Shown piece after piece: positions 7,782-16,673 of a stretch of 64,000 bases of DNA. How positions within the stretch are numbered: the stretch's first letter is position 1; every line of letters begins with the position of its first letter. Source of the DNA: Cytobacillus oceanisediminis (lineage in GTDB: Bacteria > Bacillota > Bacilli > Bacillales > Cytobacillaceae); the NCBI RefSeq assembly GCF_004366035.1, contig NZ_SOEE01000006.1, positions 248,001-312,000 of the forward strand. Reading direction: 5' to 3'. Made by a program: the position numbers and the translations under genes. The notes beneath the pieces are model-generated. The model saw only the letters and a list, made by a program, of their open reading frames with translations. It did not search any database and was not told the origin of the DNA.

Positions 7782-7870
7782 AGAGGTTCATAGCTTCACC
7801 CTCTATAAAAAACTATGGCTTTGATTATAATAATCAACCATATCCATAAGAGGATATGGTTTTTATTTTT
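7782..7870 (+). promoter_or_regulatory. preQ1 class I riboswitch with terminator/antiterminator
   Basis: The aptamer (about 7782-7818) reads AGAGGTTCATAGCTTCACC, then CTCTATAAAAAACTA, matching the preQ1-I consensus: stem AGAGG/CCTCT and the A-rich tail that forms the pseudoknot. A terminator follows: AACCATATCC (7836-7845) pairs with GGATATGGTT (7852-7861) before a T run. A long alternative stem (TATGG..TTGATTA with TAATCAA..CCATA) overlaps both the aptamer end and the terminator 5' arm and is a ready antiterminator. PreQ1 binding should switch off the downstream queF gene. Confidence 0.93.
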
Positions 7871-7934
7871 TCAAGCTGTACTTTTTGGACCTCTCCTTAG
7901 GATCAGCGGGATCATATAAAGGGAGGCTTTTTTT

Positions 7935-8432
7935 ATGTCAGGAAGAAAAGATGAGGAATTAACGGATATTACACTATTGGGAAATCAGGGTACAAAATAT
8001 CTTTTTGAATACTCGCCTGAGATTCTGGAGGCTTTTGACAATAAGCATCCAAACCGCGACTATTTTGTAAAATTTAATTGCCCTGAGTTTACGAGTCTTT
8101 GCCCGAAAACGGGACAGCCGGATTTTGCGACCATCTATATCAGTTATATTCCGGATCAGAAAATGGTAGAGAGCAAGTCATTAAAGCTATATCTTTTCAG
8201 CTTTAGAAATCATGGAGATTTCCATGAGGATTGCATGAATATCATTATGAACGATCTTATTGAATTAATGGATCCGCGCTATATTGAGGTTTGGGGCAAA
8301 TTTACGCCGCGTGGCGGAATCTCCATCGATCCGTATTGCAACTACGGCAAGCCGGGGACGAAATATGAAAAAATGGCAGATTACCGTTTGATGAACCATG
8401 ACCTTTACCCGGAGACAATTGACAATCGTTAA
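7935..8432 (+). CDS. queF: NADPH-dependent 7-cyano-7-deazaguanine (preQ0) reductase
   Basis: QueF reduces preQ0 to preQ1 in queuosine biosynthesis, using NADPH. The 165-residue, single-domain (YkvM-type) protein has [19 protein letters not shown], with the catalytic Cys at residue 56 and Asp at 63. It also has [22 protein letters not shown], the E-[S/L]-K-S-x-K-x-Y motif unique to QueF, and [18 protein letters not shown] at the C-terminus. It is the only gene behind the preQ1 riboswitch, so the pathway product controls its own last deazaguanine-level step. A terminator follows at 8478-8498. Confidence 0.97.
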   Translation: MSGRKDEELTDITLLGNQGTKYLFEYSPEILEAFDNKHPNRDYFVKFNCPEFTSLCPKTGQPDFATIYISYIPDQKMVESKSLKLYLFSFRNHGDFHEDCMNIIMNDLIELMDPRYIEVWGKFTPRGGISIDPYCNYGKPGTKYEKMADYRLMNHDLYPETIDNR

Positions 8433-8477
8433 GACCATAGCTTGCTTAAAGTGCGATTTTAAAATAATATCAAAAAG

Positions 8478-8498
8478 GCAGAGCAATCTGCTTTTTTT
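8478..8498 (+). terminator. Terminator after queF
   Basis: GCAGA (8478-8482), loop GCAA, TCTGC (8487-8491) and seven T residues. Confidence 0.8.
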
Positions 8499-8555
8499 GT
8501 TGTCTAGGAATTAATAAAATATTACGATGTGAATAACTTTGATGAAAAATGATCT

Positions 8556-8787
8556 GCATCCAGCTCCAGCGCCTAGCCCCTCTTGTCATAAGCCAAATCA
8601 CTCCGGAAATCAGGAAAAGGAACGCTTCGTCAGCGATATATCGCCCGACCAAAGCGAGCTTTGGAAGGTTTCCTGCGTGATTCGTCTTATGCCTGTCAGA
8701 CCTGCACAGGATGTGCTGGCTTCAAGGTTCGCCACAGGACTGGCGCTTTTTAGTTGAAGTTCATCTCAGCAAGGCGCTTCCGCCTTT
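8556..8787 (+). repeat. Dispersed repeat family A, copy 2
   Basis: Fills most of the 451-bp gap between queF and yhdT. It starts with CAGCTCCAGCGCCTAGCCCC and ends with AAGGCGCTTCCGCC, and contains inverted sub-segments (ACTCCGGAA.. and ..TTCCTGCGTGA; CATAAGCC and GTCTTATGCC). Unlike the other copies it is not next to a stop codon on the strand that would match. No gene is seen in it. Confidence 0.75.
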
Positions 8788-8883
8788 GTTCTTGCAGAAA
8801 ATATACATAAGTGGGATTATATTTAGGGAATATTCTGTATTTCATGGCACGTTTACTATAATAAAGCTCTGAAGGGGGACAAA

Positions 8884-9174
8884 ATGAAGAAAGGCATACA
8901 TAAAAAAGATCCGCGCTTCAAAATCGCAGAGAGAGAGGCGTGGATTGGCATTGGTCTGGTGCTCTTCAATTTTGTATGGTGGTATGGGTTTGCCTATGGG
9001 ATGGGGTCTGGGCCTGCTGGTGAGTATACATATATTTGGGGGTTGCCTGCCTGGTTTTTCTGGAGCTGCGTAGCAGGGTTTGCCGTAATGGTGATTCTGG
9101 TAACAGCAGCTGTAAAATTTATGTTTAAAGAAGTTCCGTTTGAAGAAAACGGGGAAGGAGGAGAATCTGAATGA
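8884..9174 (+). CDS. yhdT: YhdT family small membrane protein
   Basis: The 96-residue protein has two hydrophobic helices (AWIGIGLVLFNFVWWYGFAYG and AWFFWSCVAGFAVMVILVTAAV) with the short loop motif YIWGLPAWFFWSC typical of YhdT/DUF997. Its stop codon overlaps the panF start by 4 bp (ATGA at 9171-9174), implying translational coupling. The same yhdT-panF order occurs in E. coli. A helper role for the transporter is often suggested from this linkage, but no activity is known. The start is ATG 8884 behind AAGGGGGA. Confidence 0.88.
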   Translation: MKKGIHKKDPRFKIAEREAWIGIGLVLFNFVWWYGFAYGMGSGPAGEYTYIWGLPAWFFWSCVAGFAVMVILVTAAVKFMFKEVPFEENGEGGESE

Positions 9175-10613
9175 AGTGGCAGGTTATTTTTCCTCTTCTC
9201 ATCTTTTTAATTTTTATTTTTCTCGTAGGGTTATGGTCCAGCAGAAAGATTGATACCGGGAGTTCATTCCTGCAGGATTACTTTCTGGGAGGAAGGCAGC
9301 TGGGCGGTTTTATTCTGGCTATGACCATGATTGCAACCTATGGAAGTGCAAGCAGTTTCATTGGAGGTCCCGGTGTTGCCTACACACAGGGGCTTGGCTG
9401 GGTGCTGCTTGCGATGTCACAGGTTGTTACTGGTTATTTCGTTCTCATGGTTCTGGGGAAAAAGTTTGCAATCACAGCAAGAAAGTATAATGCTGTGACG
9501 CTCATCGATTTTCTGAAAGAAAGATATAACAGCAGATGGGTTGTCTGGCTATCATCTCTCAGTATCATTATTTTCCTGTTTTCTGCCATGGCTGCCCAAT
9601 GGGTTGGCGGAGCAAGATTAATTGAGTCACTGACAGGATTAAGCTATTTATCTGCATTATTCATTTTTGCAGCTTCCGTTATGGTCTACGTGGTGATCGG
9701 CGGGTTCCGTGCTGTTGCCGTAACGGATGCTGTCCAAGGCGGAATCATGTTCATCGGCACCATGATCCTTCTGGCAGCTGTTGTTGTGGCAGGTGGAGGA
9801 ATACCGAATATTATCAGTGACCTGTCTGCAGAAAACCCGAATCTGATTACACCTTTTGGCTTTGATGGCGGATTGACTCCTTTATATGTATCCTCATTCT
9901 GGATTTTGGTGGGAGTTGGAGTTGTAGGCCTTCCGCAGGTTGCAGTGAGGGCCATGTCATATAAAAATGCCAGAGCCATGCATAGGGCAATTATAATCGG
10001 AACAATAGTAGTCGGCTTTATCATGCTTGGCATGCATTTAATTGGGGTATTTGCCCGGCCTATTCTTCCGGGGATTGAAGCGGGAGATAAAGTTATGCCG
10101 ATGATTGCCATGGAAGTTCTTCCTCCATGGCTTGCGGGAATTGTACTGGCTGCACCGATGGCTGCCATCATGTCAACAGTGGATTCCCTGCTCCTTCTGG
10201 TCAGCTCGGCGATTGTGAAAGATGTCTATATTAATTACATTAAGCCTGATGCCAAAGAAGCTGCCATCAAGAAACTGAGTTTTGCGGTTACAGCCCTGCT
10301 TGGGATTCTGGTTTGCATCATGGCTCTCAGTCCGCCTGATTTGCTGATCTGGCTGAATCTCTTTTCTTTTGGGGGACTTGAAGCAGCATTCATATGGCCT
10401 GTTGTGCTGGGCCTTTATTGGGCTAAGGGAAATAGATTTGGGGCAGTGGCCTCGATGATAACCGGAACTGCCTCGTATATTTTATTCCATACTTTTTATC
10501 CAAATGCATTAGGCATGAATACAGTCGTATTGCCTATTGCTTTGTCACTTGCGGCTTACGTATCTGTAAGTCTATTGACCGAAAAATCAGCACCTGCACC
10601 AGCAGAAATATAA
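9171..10613 (+). CDS. panF: Sodium/pantothenate symporter
   Basis: A solute:sodium symporter (SSS family) of 480 residues with about 13 membrane helices. It begins with the QDYFLGGRQLGGFILAMTMIATYGSASSFIGGPG segment containing the family's sodium- and substrate-binding helix. It has VTDAVQGGIMF and the late MSTVDSLLLLVSSAIVKD motif that defines the SSS signature. Assignment to pantothenate rests on this sequence style and on coupling to yhdT. Uptake would feed coenzyme A synthesis. The gene ends just before a strong terminator. Confidence 0.92.
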   Translation: MKWQVIFPLLIFLIFIFLVGLWSSRKIDTGSSFLQDYFLGGRQLGGFILAMTMIATYGSASSFIGGPGVAYTQGLGWVLLAMSQVVTGYFVLMVLGKKFAITARKYNAVTLIDFLKERYNSRWVVWLSSLSIIIFLFSAMAAQWVGGARLIESLTGLSYLSALFIFAASVMVYVVIGGFRAVAVTDAVQGGIMFIGTMILLAAVVVAGGGIPNIISDLSAENPNLITPFGFDGGLTPLYVSSFWILVGVGVVGLPQVAVRAMSYKNARAMHRAIIIGTIVVGFIMLGMHLIGVFARPILPGIEAGDKVMPMIAMEVLPPWLAGIVLAAPMAAIMSTVDSLLLLVSSAIVKDVYINYIKPDAKEAAIKKLSFAVTALLGILVCIMALSPPDLLIWLNLFSFGGLEAAFIWPVVLGLYWAKGNRFGAVASMITGTASYILFHTFYPNALGMNTVVLPIALSLAAYVSVSLLTEKSAPAPAEI

Positions 10614-10619
10614 GCAAGC

Positions 10620-10647
10620 GGCTCCGGAAATTATTCCGGGGCCTTTT
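10620..10647 (+). terminator. Terminator after panF
   Basis: GGCTCCGGAA (10620-10629) pairs with TTCCGGGGCC (10634-10643) around ATTA, followed by TTTT. The rest of the gap to 10885 holds a GCTTCATTCA/TGAGTGAAGC hairpin (10689-10714) and the inverted pair TGTTACA/TGTAACA near 10806-10840; their role is unknown. Confidence 0.85.
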
Positions 10648-10885
10648 GTCTCTTACTGAAAAACGCTGATAAATAAGGCATATGGTGCTTCATTCAATCG
10701 TTTGAGTGAAGCAGGAGAAGAGTCATATATTAAGGAAACGGGAGAAAACCCTTGTTTTTGTAAAAAAATGAGCATATTGATAGGTTTGTAGAAACGATCC
10801 CTATTTGTTACACTTAATTAGTTGAAACGTAATTGTAACATTTGACTTTAAATGGAAATGTTTTTATAACATTAGGGAGAATATA

Positions 10886-12082
10886 ATGAAAAATTTTATA
10901 AATATGATCATGATTGCCATGCTGTCATCCGTTATAGCAGGCTGTTCAAATGAAATAAATGCATCTTTAAATACAGAAGAATTAGAATTTGAAAAAGAAG
11001 ATAGAGTGGAAGCTGAACAGAATACAGCAGCTGTACAAGAGGCCGGGAAAGAGAAAAAAGATACTGTTTGGCTTGAAGGAAAGTCACTATTCCAGGTGGA
11101 CGCAGCAGATGGAAAAATGAAATATACAGTTTATCTATATGCTGAAGATGAAAGAAAAATTATTCTGGATGAGGACAGTGCGAAAGGGAAGAAAGGCGAT
11201 TCTTATTTTACAGGACATTATTCAGTTTTCCTGGCTGAGAAAGGTTCGAAAGAGGCTTATAGACAGGAAGCTTTGAATAACAGTGCTGAATTGTCATTTA
11301 ACCCTTCGAAGGAGCAGGTTTACACTCAGAAAATGAGGAACAAAACCATCATTTCGATTTTTCAGTCCAAGGGAGAAAATGCGGTTAAGGGCCAGCTGCT
11401 GGCTATTAAAGATGGAGAAGTGCTGAAAATCAATACAGAAAAAGAAGTGATCACTTCCTCCAAAGCGAAAATAAAAAATATTAATCAGAAGTTTCTTCAA
11501 ACTGCCCAAAATAAGAATGATAGATGGGTTATTTCAACATGGCTATTTAATGAAGAAACCCTTTTAATGAGCCTGCATGACCGAATAGAGCTTAACAAAG
11601 GGGATCATTCTAATATTGACTGGATGGATCTGTGGTTAAAAGAGGAAGCCCTCTACTATCCTTTTAAGAACCTGGCACTCAGCGTGGATGCCATTGAAAA
11701 AGCCAAACAGGGAATTCCGCTCGGAAGCCCTTATCCAATTGGCACAAATATATCCGAAATTAAGAAGTCAGATCCAAATTATATTAAGGAAGGGTTTGAA
11801 AATGACAGCCCTTTTGTTATGTACCCTGAAATCACCTATTATTTTGAACGGGAAACCGGCAATGTTACGGCAATTTCTATTCCTGGACAGCGGGTGAAAA
11901 CTTCCATTGACGAGATTACTGCTATGTTTGGCACTCCTCTTGAAGTAAGGGAAGAGGTGCTGTCAGGCGAAAGCATTTCCTCCTACCTGGCAGATAAATA
12001 TACTATCGAAATCATTTCTGATTTAGAAGGAAACGTTAGTGAAATAGTATTAATGAAAACAAAAAATCATGCGGCACAATAA
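10886..12082 (+). CDS. Uncharacterised lipoprotein
   Basis: The 398-residue protein starts with a lipoprotein signal (hydrophobic MIMIAMLSSVIAGC, lipobox VIAGC, Cys at about residue 19), so it should be anchored outside the membrane. A glutamate/lysine-rich linker follows. The last 120 residues (GIPLGSPYPIGTNISEIK, then EITYYFE and GTPLEVREE) resemble, by pattern only, the DUF4309/YjgB-like fold made of repeated small alpha/beta units. No catalytic motif is visible. It is monocistronic with its own terminator. Confidence 0.75.
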   Translation: MKNFINMIMIAMLSSVIAGCSNEINASLNTEELEFEKEDRVEAEQNTAAVQEAGKEKKDTVWLEGKSLFQVDAADGKMKYTVYLYAEDERKIILDEDSAKGKKGDSYFTGHYSVFLAEKGSKEAYRQEALNNSAELSFNPSKEQVYTQKMRNKTIISIFQSKGENAVKGQLLAIKDGEVLKINTEKEVITSSKAKIKNINQKFLQTAQNKNDRWVISTWLFNEETLLMSLHDRIELNKGDHSNIDWMDLWLKEEALYYPFKNLALSVDAIEKAKQGIPLGSPYPIGTNISEIKKSDPNYIKEGFENDSPFVMYPEITYYFERETGNVTAISIPGQRVKTSIDEITAMFGTPLEVREEVLSGESISSYLADKYTIEIISDLEGNVSEIVLMKTKNHAAQ

Positions 12083-12097
12083 CCGCATGATTTTTTT
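12064..12097 (+). terminator. Terminator overlapping the end of the lipoprotein gene
   Basis: AAATCATGCGG (12064-12074) pairs with CCGCATGATTT (12083-12093); a T7 run follows. Confidence 0.88.
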
Positions 12098-12118
12098 CTG
12101 AAATAAAAAGCATTAAAT

Positions 12119-12497
12119 TTTGAACTTCGAGAACTGTCTGGCGCAAGCAGCCTGCCCCCTCGAGGTCACAAGCTTGTCTAGTTGCGGCTCCTAGGGACTC
12201 GAGACATAAGCCAATCCCTTTCAGAAGGAAAGAACCCCTTCTTGCAGGGCTCGACTTATGCTTGTCGTCCCTGGGCAGTCGCCTCTACATTTCAGGCAAG
12301 CCACCCAAATGGAAAAGGGCGCCTTTCCGGGAGGCTCGTCTTGTGCTTGAGGCCCCCAGGACAGGGAAGACTTCGTCAGCATAGACATCGCACGACCGAA
12401 AGCGACAGCTTTTGGAAGGATGTGGGGCATGCAGACCTTCCACAGGTCGTGGCGTTCTTAGTCTTCGTTCCTTCGGTGGGCAAGGCGTTTCCGCTTT
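12119..12497 (-). repeat. Dispersed repeat family A, copy 3 (longest)
   Basis: About 380 bp. It opens with TTGAACTTCGAGAACTGTCTGG, then CCCCCTCGAGGTCACAAGC, and ends GGCAAGGCGTTTCCGCTTT. The last bases include the stop codon of the aminopeptidase gene. Internal segments such as AAAGGGCGCCTTTCCGGGAGG and GCATAGACATCGCACGACCG reappear in copies 1, 5 and 6. Apparent frames inside it (such as 12182-12499) are repeat-derived. Confidence 0.8.
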
Positions 12498-13728
12498 AAA
12501 ATGCCCAATCACCTTTCCTGAACACTGGTTCAGCCTTGCCGTCTTCAGTAATTCCATCGATATCCATTTCAGCGGAACCGATCATGAAGTCAACATGTGT
12601 TAAGCTTTCGTTCAAGCCGTTTTCAGCCAGTTCTTCACTGGACATTTTCTTGCCCGCATCAATGCAGAATGCATAGGCACTGCCAATGGCAAGGTGGTTT
12701 GAAGCATTTTCATCAAATAAAGTATTATAGAAAAGCAGATTGGACTGTGAAATTGGCGAGTTGAAAGGAACCAGGGCCACTTCACCAAGATAGTGGGAGC
12801 CTTCATCTGTCTCAACAAGCTGCTTAAGAATCTCTTCGCCTTCTTCGGCCTTCACATCGATAATGCGGCCGTTTTCAAATGTCAGGCTGAATTTGTCGAT
12901 GATATTTCCGCCATAGCTTAAAGGCTTTGTGCTGGAAACCGTGCCATTAACACCTGTCTTGTAAGGTACCGTAAACACTTCCTCAGTCGGCATGTTAGCC
13001 ATGAATTCGTGTCCCTGTTCATTAATGCTGCCTGCTCCGACCCATAAGTGGCCTTTTGGAAGCTCGATTGTCAGGTCCGTACCTGGAGCTTTATAATGCA
13101 GCTTCTGATATCGCTTGCTGTTCAAATAATCCACTTTTTCATGAAGTGTTTCATCATGCTTTTTCCAGGCTTCAACCGGGCTATCCAAATCAGCGCGAGT
13201 TGCTTTGAAAATAGCTTCCCAAAGCATTTCTACGCGCGATTCTTCCGGTGCGTCAGGGAATACCATGTTTGCCCAGGCTTGAGATGGAGCTGCAATGACA
13301 GTCCAGCTTACTTTATCAGACTGGATGAATTTTCGGTATTTTGCAAGCGCCTTTCCTGCAGCTTTCTGGAAGCTTGCGATTCGTTCTGATTTCACGCCTT
13401 TCAGCAAATCTGGGCTTGCTGAAACGATTGACATGAATGCCGCACCCTTTTCAGCTAAATCTTCGACTTCCTTCGCACGCCATTCCGGGTATTCGGAGAA
13501 AGACTCATCCGGTGCCAAATCGTACTTTGTGCGAGTAACTGCATCATCGCTCCAGTTCACAACTACGTTATGAGCTCCCGCTTCATAGGCCTTTTTAACA
13601 ATTGTACGAACCAGTTCAGCTGCATCAAGTGTTGTGTTAATAACAAGGGTCTGTCCTTTTTGTACATTTACACCGACCTTTACGGCAAGCTCTGCATATT
13701 TCTCTAAATTCGTTTGAAATTGATTCAT
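12496..13728 (-). CDS. M29 family aminopeptidase (AmpS/PepS type)
   Basis: A 410-residue cytosolic metallo-aminopeptidase that trims N-terminal residues from peptides. It matches the thermophilic aminopeptidase (M29) family end to end: KYAELAVKVGVNVQKGQ and VVVNWSDD at the N-terminus, EGSHYLGEVALVPFNSPIS with the metal-binding Glu, NASNHLAIGSAYAFCI, and THVDFMIGSAEMDIDGI at the C-terminus with His and Asp ligands. The start is ATG 13728 with AAAGGAG. It is monocistronic, and its stop codon is embedded in the end of repeat A copy 3. Confidence 0.95.
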   Translation of the reverse strand: MNQFQTNLEKYAELAVKVGVNVQKGQTLVINTTLDAAELVRTIVKKAYEAGAHNVVVNWSDDAVTRTKYDLAPDESFSEYPEWRAKEVEDLAEKGAAFMSIVSASPDLLKGVKSERIASFQKAAGKALAKYRKFIQSDKVSWTVIAAPSQAWANMVFPDAPEESRVEMLWEAIFKATRADLDSPVEAWKKHDETLHEKVDYLNSKRYQKLHYKAPGTDLTIELPKGHLWVGAGSINEQGHEFMANMPTEEVFTVPYKTGVNGTVSSTKPLSYGGNIIDKFSLTFENGRIIDVKAEEGEEILKQLVETDEGSHYLGEVALVPFNSPISQSNLLFYNTLFDENASNHLAIGSAYAFCIDAGKKMSSEELAENGLNESLTHVDFMIGSAEMDIDGITEDGKAEPVFRKGDWAF

Positions 13729-13853
13729 TATGTATTCTCCTTTGTCAGAATCTTCATTTTCATTGTAGCTGTTCTGTTTGCAAAAAGAAACCTATTGAAC
13801 TGAAAATCGTGCCCAAGAACCTTGGGTCTCCATCTGTGGATGGAGACGTAATT

Positions 13854-13882
13854 AAAAAGGAACCTTATACAGATTCCTTTTT
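13854..13882 (-). terminator. Terminator at the end of the MFS gene
   Basis: AAAAAGGAA (13854-13862) pairs with TTCCTTTTT (13874-13882). Just beside it is another perfect stem, GTCTCCATC/GATGGAGAC (13826-13847). Confidence 0.7.
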
Positions 13883-15145
13883 GGCATGGAATGCATTATT
13901 TTTTTCAGGTAAAGCAAACATCAGCCAATACAAAAACGCACTTACAACAGCCAGCAGCGCCAGTATTAAGAAAGTCCAGTCATATCCGATCCAGACTGTA
14001 AGCGGAATGGAGATAGGTGCAATGGTTTTCCCGATTGTGAATCGAAGGGAGGCAGCTGCAAAGTACTGACCCCGCATATGATCTGGAGCAATTTTTGATA
14101 CATAGCTCTGCTGAAGGCCAGCTGTCATTAATTCACCCATAGTGAAAACGGCCATAGCCAGAATTAATCCCCATATCCATTGCGTTTGCCCAAACATGAT
14201 GATGGCTGCTGCATAAGTAAGAGATGATAAGATAAAGACATTTCTTTCCTTGTACTTTAACATCATTTTCGTTACGGCTACGGTAAATAAGGCTACGAGG
14301 AAACCGTTCTCAGACAGCAGAATGCCAAAAGCCTGTTCTCCCTGAACAGAAAAGGACCAGTCATTCCATTTAAAAAGAGACTGATTATGAACTGCTTCAT
14401 TTGTATAGACAGGTATTAATAGATCAAGCTGCATAAAAGTCTGTGCAGCCAGAACACCTGCTATGATAAAAAGGAGAAAGGTTTTGTCCCTGAAGATAAT
14501 GCCATAATCTTTCGTTTGCTTTAATAAAACTGCATGCCATTTACTATTTCCGCTTTCTGTATGTATTTGTATTGGCAATGTTTCCCTTGTCCACCGGAAA
14601 AGGATGAAAGATAACAGAATACAGATAATGCCGGCGGCCATAAGAAGCTGAAAACGGTAATGGACATAGAAAATAGCTCCTAAAATGGGACCCACCACAA
14701 CTGCAATATTAATTGAAGTGTAAAAAATAGCAAATACCTGGCTTCTGTCCTTTTCCTCCACCACATCGGCAACCATTGCCTGGCTTGCCGGCCAATAAAA
14801 TGAACCGAATATTCCCACAAAAGCAAAGCAGATAAATCCAAGCACCGGAGAATTCAGCCAGGGTGAACTGGCAAATCCAAAAATGATAAATGAAAGTCCC
14901 TGTCCGAATGCAGAGAGAACCATCATTTTCTTGCGGCCAAAGCGGTCAGCTGTGTAACCGCCCATTAAGTTGGCAAGTACGGAGAATACCTGAGAAAAAA
15001 TGAGCAATAAGCCAGCCTTGTCTTTTCCGAATTCATCCGCGAAATAAATCGTTAAAAACGGGAAGAACATCCAGAATGTAATATTCATAAGCGCTTCCCC
15101 AAATAACCTTACTTTTAAATTCTTATCCCAATCTTTTATTTTCAT
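13865..15145 (-). CDS. MFS transporter
   Basis: A 426-residue major facilitator with 12 hydrophobic segments. The loop 2-3 signature is GGYTADRFGRKKMMVLSAF, and the N-terminal half shows the drug:H+ antiporter-like arrangement (LNMFFPFLTIYFADEFGKDKAGLLL-type). A hydrophilic loop of about 30 residues sits between helices 6 and 7, and another (HNQSLFKWNDWSFSVQGEQ) between 7 and 8, which is larger than usual. MdtG/YttB-like efflux is plausible, but the substrate cannot be inferred. It is monocistronic. Confidence 0.85.
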   Translation of the reverse strand: MKIKDWDKNLKVRLFGEALMNITFWMFFPFLTIYFADEFGKDKAGLLLIFSQVFSVLANLMGGYTADRFGRKKMMVLSAFGQGLSFIIFGFASSPWLNSPVLGFICFAFVGIFGSFYWPASQAMVADVVEEKDRSQVFAIFYTSINIAVVVGPILGAIFYVHYRFQLLMAAGIICILLSFILFRWTRETLPIQIHTESGNSKWHAVLLKQTKDYGIIFRDKTFLLFIIAGVLAAQTFMQLDLLIPVYTNEAVHNQSLFKWNDWSFSVQGEQAFGILLSENGFLVALFTVAVTKMMLKYKERNVFILSSLTYAAAIIMFGQTQWIWGLILAMAVFTMGELMTAGLQQSYVSKIAPDHMRGQYFAAASLRFTIGKTIAPISIPLTVWIGYDWTFLILALLAVVSAFLYWLMFALPEKNNAFHAKKESV

Positions 15146-15224
15146 GCTGTTTCCCCAACTTCAATCTCAGAATAACGCTATCATACTACCAAAATTGTAA
15201 GAAACACAAGAAGACTTTTTCCAA

Positions 15225-15255
15225 AAAAGCCAAACCTTGATTAGGCTTGGCTTTT
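15225..15255 (-). terminator. Terminator after the AtoE-type transporter
   Basis: AAAAGCCAA (15225-15233) pairs with TTGGCTTTT (15247-15255), with an extra CCT/AGG inside. It serves the gene ending at 15261. Confidence 0.85.
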
Positions 15256-15260
15256 CTTAA

Positions 15261-16574
15261 TCAATATACAAAAAACATCAAAATCGTAGTAACAATGCCC
15301 ACCCATATGGCCAGCAATGCACAGTAGCCCATTATATGACGAATATGGAGGCCGACCAAACTTAGTATAGGAAGGGCCCAGAAAGGCTGGATCAGATTCG
15401 TCCAGGCATCACCCCAGCCTACAGCCATAGCAGTAATGGCGGGATCCACACCAAGCTGGAGACCGGCAGGCACTTGAAGCGGCCCCTGCAATGCCCACTG
15501 TCCGCCGCCTGAAGGAGCAAGAATATTAACGAGACCGGCGGCCCAATAGGTGAATATATCAAAGGTGTCTTTACTTGCTATAGATGCCATCCCATTAATT
15601 ATAGACTCTGCTAACCCGGAGCTGCCGAGAACGGCGATAATGCCGGCGTAAAATGGGAATTGCAGAATGATAGGGGAAATGGCAGAACCCGCTTCTTTAA
15701 AAGCATTGGCGTATTGTACGAGCGATTTGTGAAGGATGAGTCCTAACGATAGAAAGGCAATATTGATAATATTCAAGTCAAGGTCACGCCCGTTTACAAA
15801 CTCAAATATGACATAGATTAACCCGATTAATCCGGTAATGATCCCGAGAAAGGGTGTTCTTTCGAGCTTTCCGGCGGGAGTTTTTAAAACTTCCTTCTGT
15901 TCAGCTTCCTGCTTGGGTGCCTCAGGGGGAACGTATGAGATAATGTCTTTTTTTGGTGCCATCAGCACAATGAAAATCGGCATAGTAATAACAAGAGCAA
16001 TTAAAATAGCAATTGTTCCAGGATGGAAAATGGTCTCCGAAGTTGGGATGACGCCAGCCACTTCCTCCAGAAAATGGCCCTTGGTTGCAACAGTCAAACC
16101 AATTGAGCTTGATAATCCAGCAGTATAAAGAGCAGTTGGTGCATAGGCTGCAGCCACTAATAGGGGGAAGTGTGCGTTCTGATTTCTTTTCCCTACTTCA
16201 CGGGCAATAATGGCGCCAACGACAACAGCAAGGCCCCAGTTAATATAATAAGCTGCAGATGAAACGAGAAAAGTCAGCACGTAGGCCTGGTTGGCTGTCT
16301 TCGCTTTGGAGGACAGCTTTTCAAGTATACGCTGTACAGAAGGAACAGAAGCAAGCGCCATGCCTGTCATTAAGAGGAGCACCATTTGCATAGTAAAAGC
16401 AAGATACACCCAGAAGCCGTCACCGAAGGATTTAAACAGCTCAACAGGTTCGGAAGGCTTCATGAAAAACCCTGCAATAAACACAAACAGAGTCATTAAT
16501 ACCGCAATGACAAAGGCGTCCGGGAGATACCTTTCCACAAGCTTGGAGAAACGGTCTGCCACTCTGGTTAACAT
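15261..16574 (-). CDS. Short-chain fatty acid transporter (AtoE/TIGR00366 family)
   Basis: A 437-residue membrane protein with about 11 helices. AtoE-type permeases import short-chain fatty acids such as acetoacetate or butyrate. Characteristic stretches are YLPDAFVIAVLMTLFVFI near the start, AAYYINWGLAVVVGAIIAREVG, and ILAPSGGGQWALQGP followed by GWGDAWTNLIQPFWALPIL near the end. The start is ATG 16574 with GAAAGGAG. No fatty-acid activation genes are adjacent, so the physiological substrate is open. Confidence 0.9.
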   Translation of the reverse strand: MLTRVADRFSKLVERYLPDAFVIAVLMTLFVFIAGFFMKPSEPVELFKSFGDGFWVYLAFTMQMVLLLMTGMALASVPSVQRILEKLSSKAKTANQAYVLTFLVSSAAYYINWGLAVVVGAIIAREVGKRNQNAHFPLLVAAAYAPTALYTAGLSSSIGLTVATKGHFLEEVAGVIPTSETIFHPGTIAILIALVITMPIFIVLMAPKKDIISYVPPEAPKQEAEQKEVLKTPAGKLERTPFLGIITGLIGLIYVIFEFVNGRDLDLNIINIAFLSLGLILHKSLVQYANAFKEAGSAISPIILQFPFYAGIIAVLGSSGLAESIINGMASIASKDTFDIFTYWAAGLVNILAPSGGGQWALQGPLQVPAGLQLGVDPAITAMAVGWGDAWTNLIQPFWALPILSLVGLHIRHIMGYCALLAIWVGIVTTILMFFVY

Positions 16575-16646
16575 CTTATCACTCTCCTTTCAGTATAGTA
16601 CATGCTATGGAGAGGACAAGCTGAGTATGACTGTTCATACAGAAAG

Positions 16647-16668
16647 AGCCCTGGCATCAGCCAGGGCT
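16647..16668 (-). terminator. Terminator after topB
   Basis: AGCCCTGG (16647-16654) pairs with CCAGGGCT (16661-16668) around CATCAG, next to the end of topB at 16674. Confidence 0.8.
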
Positions 16669-16673
16669 ATATA

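Noticed and set aside
12182-12499. Open frames on both strands between the lipoprotein and aminopeptidase genes
   Set aside because: They lie wholly within dispersed repeat A copy 3, have no ribosome sites, and similar frames recur in other copies.
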